From Nitrospina sp. (GTDB lineage: Bacteria > Nitrospinota > Nitrospinia > Nitrospinales > Nitrospinaceae): 8,380 nucleotides of DNA. The stretch covers positions 1 to 8,380 of the forward strand of contig SMVS01000016.1 in the NCBI GenBank assembly GCA_004357435.1. The letters are read 5' to 3'. Below are positions 6,115 through 8,380 of this stretch, piece after piece; the first letter of the stretch is position 1; every line of letters begins with the position of its first letter. The position numbers and the translations under genes are program-made. The notes below the pieces were generated by a model, which was not told the origin of the DNA, made no database searches, and saw nothing but the letters and a program-made list of their open reading frames with translations.

Positions 6115-7643
6115 TTTTTCTTCCCGCCCCCGCCCATCGCTGGCATCTTGCTCTTTCCAGCCTCACTGGAATTTCTTTGAAATTGCAATGCGACTTCCAT
6201 GATTTTGTCCTGCAGGGCCATAGCTTTGCCATTGGAACATTTCAAATCGTTCAGCAAAATGGAAAACGCGAACCGCTCCCCATCCTGCGATTGGAAATAT
6301 CCTGAAAGCGCACTGACCTGATCCAGCGTACCTGTTTTGACACGAATCCTCTGCGCGTCCTTGTTGCCGTTCATGCGATCCTCAACACTGCCATCGAGAC
6401 CCATCACGCCCAGAGCCGAAACGAATTCCGGGAATATTCCCATATCGTTGCGGGCGTCTACCAGCATGCGCACAATCTGGTCGGGCGAAAGCCGGTTTTG
6501 GCGGGACAGGCCCGACCCGTCGACAATCCGGTATTGACCCGCACTGTAACCAAGCGTGTTCATATATTCCGACAACACCCGCACGCCATTTTCTGTGGTC
6601 CCCGGCCGGCCAAAAATTTCCGCCCCCAGAGTGCGCAGAATTTGTTCGGCAACAAAGTTATTGCTGAACTTGTTGAGTCCGCGCAAAATTTCGCCAAGCG
6701 GCGGCGATTCGTGATCGACCAGCAGGGTGGCGTCCCTGGGAACCTGCCCGCGCCGGACACTGCCGGTCACCTCCACACCCGCCTGTCGCAAAAACTTTTT
6801 GAACACCTCCGCCGTGTACCGCTCCGGATCGGTGATGTTCAAATAATATTTTTTACGGGCCATGTGAATGGGTAAGTTTCCGGAGACCGTCACCTCATTA
6901 TAATTTTCGTGAGCACGGCGGTTGACAATCAAACGGCCGCGCCGCTGGCGCTTGCCGGTCGTCACCGCGGTGTTGTCAATACGGATGAAGTCAATTTCAG
7001 GATCGACAATCACCAGCGGTGGGTCGCCCACCCGTGGGCCCGGCTCAATGTGCACTGTCACCGTGTTGAAGTTGAACGACAACGCGCCGAGCGGCGCCAG
7101 GTACGCTTCCGGACCGTCGTAGCGACGCCAGGTTTTCAATCGGCCCTGATCTTCAAAAAAACTGCTGTCGGCGATGATGTCCCCTTCCACTTTTTTGAGC
7201 GGCAGATTTTTTATTTCATTGACCAGAATCCACATTTGTTCGGTGACCAGACTGGGATCGCCCAACCCCTGCAGGTAAAGGTTGCCCTTCAGAACGCGGT
7301 GAGCGATACGGCCGTCGGTGTGCACCCGGGTGTGGAAGCGGTAACCCGGCCCGACTTTTTTCAAAGCCGCTACCGAAGTGACCATCTTCATGTTGGACGC
7401 CGGAGAAAACAGCGCATGACTGTTTTTTTCGTATAGGACCTGATTCTTGTCGAGGGAATAAAACTTGAGGCCGCCCCGGCCGTTGTGGCAGTCGTCCGAA
7501 ATAAGCAAGTCGATCCTTTCCCGAAACTGAATCACCGCAGGCGCCACTTGCACAGATTCCGCCTGGACCGCGACCGGGAAATCTGCAAGGCCATTCAGAA
7601 GGAGAAAATAAACGATTGGAAGTGTGAGAGCTTTATTAAACAT
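6111..7643 (-). CDS. dacB: D-alanyl-D-alanine carboxypeptidase/endopeptidase, PBP4 type (peptidase S13)
   Basis: This periplasmic serine enzyme removes terminal D-Ala from peptidoglycan stem peptides or cleaves cross-links. The 510-residue product begins with a signal peptide (MFNKALTLPIVYFLLLNG, probable cleavage after VQA at residue 28). All three penicillin-binding motifs are present: SNMK at 83-86 with Ser83 as nucleophile, SNN at 327-329, and KTG at 436-438. The long stretch between the first two motifs is the usual large PBP4 insertion. The C terminus ends in a short Gly-rich, basic tail. The frame stays open upstream to 7967, but that part translates dispersed repeats, so I start at ATG 7643, where the signal peptide begins. 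No good Shine-Dalgarno precedes it. The 3' end overlaps the convergent gene by 4 bases (CTAA holds both stops). Soluble versus membrane-associated is undetermined. Confidence 0.94.
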   Translation of the reverse strand: MFNKALTLPIVYFLLLNGLADFPVAVQAESVQVAPAVIQFRERIDLLISDDCHNGRGGLKFYSLDKNQVLYEKNSHALFSPASNMKMVTSVAALKKVGPGYRFHTRVHTDGRIAHRVLKGNLYLQGLGDPSLVTEQMWILVNEIKNLPLKKVEGDIIADSSFFEDQGRLKTWRRYDGPEAYLAPLGALSFNFNTVTVHIEPGPRVGDPPLVIVDPEIDFIRIDNTAVTTGKRQRRGRLIVNRRAHENYNEVTVSGNLPIHMARKKYYLNITDPERYTAEVFKKFLRQAGVEVTGSVRRGQVPRDATLLVDHESPPLGEILRGLNKFSNNFVAEQILRTLGAEIFGRPGTTENGVRVLSEYMNTLGYSAGQYRIVDGSGLSRQNRLSPDQIVRMLVDARNDMGIFPEFVSALGVMGLDGSVEDRMNGNKDAQRIRVKTGTLDQVSALSGYFQSQDGERFAFSILLNDLKCSNGKAMALQDKIMEVALQFQRNSSEAGKSKMPAMGGGGKKN

Positions 7644-7685
7644 ACACTTAAAGTTTACAAATTCGCACCCCTTAAAGCAATCTCC

Positions 7686-7712
7686 ATTATCCGCTCCGCG
7701 CGGGGCGAACAA
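7686..7712 (-). promoter_or_regulatory. Candidate dacB promoter
   Basis: On the minus strand, TTGTTC (7712-7707) and GATAAT (7691-7686) are separated by 15 bases, which is short for sigma-70. GATAAT matches 5 of 6 consensus positions and would give a leader of roughly 35-40 bases before ATG 7643. The spacer consists of the GC-rich repeat at 7691-7710. The assignment is weak. Confidence 0.22.
7691..7710. repeat. GC-rich 20-base repeat, copy A
   Basis: CCGCTCCGCGCGGGGCGAAC differs at only two positions from CCGCTTCGCGCGGGGCGAGC at 7808-7827. Its inner part (GCTCCG/CGGGGC) is nearly self-complementary. It flanks the left side of the repeat island. Confidence 0.6.
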
Positions 7713-7718
7713 AAATTC

Positions 7719-7778
7719 CCTCCCCTTACCAAAGGGGAGGCTAGGAGGGGTTATAGCTCCCCCTTCTTGAAGGGGGCT
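7719..7778. repeat. Double C-rich/G-rich hairpin repeat
   Basis: CCTCCCCTT-ACCA-AAGGGGAGG (7719-7740) is a perfect 9-bp stem with a tetraloop. It is followed by CCCCCTTC-TT-GAAGGGGG (7759-7776), whose stem can be extended by AGC/GCT around a bulged T. Similar C-run/G-run hairpins are, from memory, common dispersed repeats in many bacterial genomes. It lies between dacB and the kinase, and could also impede transcription or replication. Confidence 0.65.
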
Positions 7779-7790
7779 GGGGGGATTTAG

Positions 7791-7808
7791 CCACAGTTGA
7801 ACACAGAC
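7791..7808. repeat. CCACAG-TGAACACAGA dispersed repeat fragment
   Basis: CCACAGTTGAACACAGAC resembles the widespread CCACAGATGAACACAGAT type of intergenic repeat (recalled, not searched). It sits directly between the C-rich hairpins and GC-rich repeat copy B. Confidence 0.4.
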
Positions 7809-7827
7809 CGCTTCGCGCGGGGCGAGC
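7808..7827. repeat. GC-rich 20-base repeat, copy B
   Basis: CCGCTTCGCGCGGGGCGAGC is the near-identical partner of 7691-7710 in the same orientation. The two copies bracket the hairpin pair and the CCACAG fragment. Confidence 0.6.
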
Positions 7828-7844
7828 GTAAAGATTAAATTCAC

Positions 7845-7911
7845 CGCAGAGGTCGCAGAGCGCGCGGAGGAAAAAAAGGAGAAAAGGCAAAGAGGGTAAA
7901 GGAAGAAAGGG
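7845..7911. repeat. Imperfect 9-base tandem repeat running into a purine tract
   Basis: Three 9-base units (CGCAGAGGT, CGCAGAGCG, CGCGGAGGA at 7845-7871) overlap a 46-base tract (7866-7911) in which only positions 7888 and 7897 are pyrimidines. CACCGCAGAG-type repeats are, from memory, common in environmental Gram-negative genomes. Its minus-strand translation gives the typical spurious peptide SARSATSAVN. Confidence 0.6.
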
Positions 7912-7936
7912 TGAGAATAATGGTTTCCATTCTGCT

Positions 7937-7989
7937 CCGGGCCAGGCCCGGTTGCTTCCAGATGCAATCTGGCTCCGGCGCTTCGCCGG
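7937..7989. repeat. Cluster of three perfect 6-3-6 hairpins
   Basis: CCGGGC-CAG-GCCCGG (7937-7951), CCAGAT-GCA-ATCTGG (7958-7972) and CCGGCG-CTT-CGCCGG (7975-7989) follow each other within 53 bases. Each has a perfect 6-bp stem and a 3-base loop, the design seen in the leader repeats before valS. The cluster ends about 80 bases before the kinase start. Confidence 0.75.
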
Positions 7990-7994
7990 GCGGG

Positions 7995-8023
7995 TTGACG
8001 GAATCCCCGGTCTGGTGTAGCTT
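7995..8023 (+). promoter_or_regulatory. Candidate promoter for the kinase gene
   Basis: TTGACG (7995-8000) and TAGCTT (8018-8023) are 17 bases apart, directly after the hairpin cluster. The -35 match is good and the -10 match is poor (3 of 6). The predicted leader would be about 40 bases. Confidence 0.3.
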
Positions 8024-8056
8024 GCCGATTTCGGAGTTGGCGTTTCTAAATTGAAT

Positions 8057-8060
8057 GAGG
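8057..8060 (+). promoter_or_regulatory. Ribosome-binding site of the kinase gene
   Basis: GAGG sits 10 bases before ATG 8071. An in-frame TGA at 8056-8058 rules out any earlier start. Confidence 0.5.
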
Positions 8061-8070
8061 ATCGAACTTT

Positions 8071-8380
8071 ATGAATCACCATGTGATGGGTATCGGCAAC
8101 GCGCTGGTGGACATCGAAATCCGGGTGGCGGAGGATTTCATCAATGAACTGGCCCTGACCAAGGGCGGGATGACCCTGACCACTCCGGAAGAGCAGACTA
8201 AAATTCTCGACAAGGTGTCTGGCCACGCCCAGAAAATCGTTTCCGGTGGTTCCGCCGCCAACACCATCCACGGGATCAGCGCCCTCGGCGGAAAAACCTA
8301 TTACCTGGGCCGGGTGGCCGACGACGCCTACGGCACGCATTACACGGAGGACATGAAATCCTGCGGCGTGGGGTTCCCCG
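8071..8380 (+). CDS. PfkB-family carbohydrate/nucleoside kinase, adenosine-kinase-like (5' part)
   Basis: The first 103 codons are visible and the gene runs off the right edge. Enzymes of this ribokinase superfamily transfer phosphate from ATP to a sugar or nucleoside hydroxyl in the cytoplasm. The N terminus has the first-strand signature MGIGNALVDIEIRV (residues 6-19). It continues with GGSAANTIHGISALGG (59-74), the glycine-rich substrate-binding motif of the family, and GRVADDAYG. The ALVDIE start and the KGGMTLTT segment resemble the adenosine-kinase-like branch often annotated in proteobacteria rather than fructokinases. The catalytic GAGD-type motif is beyond the window, so substrate and completeness cannot be judged. 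GAGG 10 bases upstream supports ATG 8071. The gene is divergent from dacB across the repeat-rich gap. Confidence 0.9.
   Translation, partial: MNHHVMGIGNALVDIEIRVAEDFINELALTKGGMTLTTPEEQTKILDKVSGHAQKIVSGGSAANTIHGISALGGKTYYLGRVADDAYGTHYTEDMKSCGVGFP

Noticed and set aside
7644..7967. N-terminal extension of dacB by 108 codons
   Set aside because: The extension translates dispersed repeats and would put the clear signal peptide inside the protein.
7741..8340. Minus-strand open frame overlapping the kinase start and the repeats
   Set aside because: It runs antisense to a conserved PfkB N terminus and through repeat DNA, with no family-like sequence.

Overview
The window comes from a bacterial chromosome of moderately high GC content (looks mid-50s percent by eye). 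It holds housekeeping genes separated by repeat-rich gaps. Gene content, codon use and the types of dispersed repeat fit a free-living Gram-negative lineage of the Nitrospinota / Desulfobacterota sort. That placement is an inference from style, not from a diagnostic marker. No plasmid, phage, IS transposase, CRISPR array or RNA gene was found.

Layout from left to right: (1) the 3' end of a plus-strand gene whose product ends in a Pro/Ala linker and charged amphipathic helices (to 344). (2) A 396-base gap full of short hairpins, degenerate direct repeats and an imperfect inverted repeat. (3) valS, complete valyl-tRNA synthetase (741-3392). (4) pepF, complete oligoendopeptidase F of the M3 family (3456-5264). 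(5) A 252-residue protein of unknown function with a long Gly/Arg/Asn/Ser-rich N-terminal half and a compact C-terminal domain containing a helix-turn-helix-like segment (5356-6114). (6) On the minus strand, dacB, a secreted PBP4-type D-Ala-D-Ala carboxypeptidase/endopeptidase (7643-6111), meeting the previous gene tail to tail with a 4-base overlap. (7) A 427-base divergent gap packed with several dispersed-repeat types. (8) The 5' end of a PfkB/adenosine-kinase-like sugar or nucleoside kinase (8071 to the right edge).

The genes are not an obvious functional module. They cover translation (valS), peptide turnover (pepF), cell-wall maturation (dacB) and nucleoside or sugar phosphorylation (the kinase). 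valS and pepF are 63 bases apart and pepF and the unknown gene 91 bases apart, so read-through is possible, but a promoter-like site precedes pepF.

I see no clear new multi-gene system. The points most worth following are the repeat architecture (a family of 6-bp-stem, 3-base-loop hairpins shared by both large gaps, with one degenerate copy ending at the valS start codon) and the unrecognised RGG-like/HTH-like protein.
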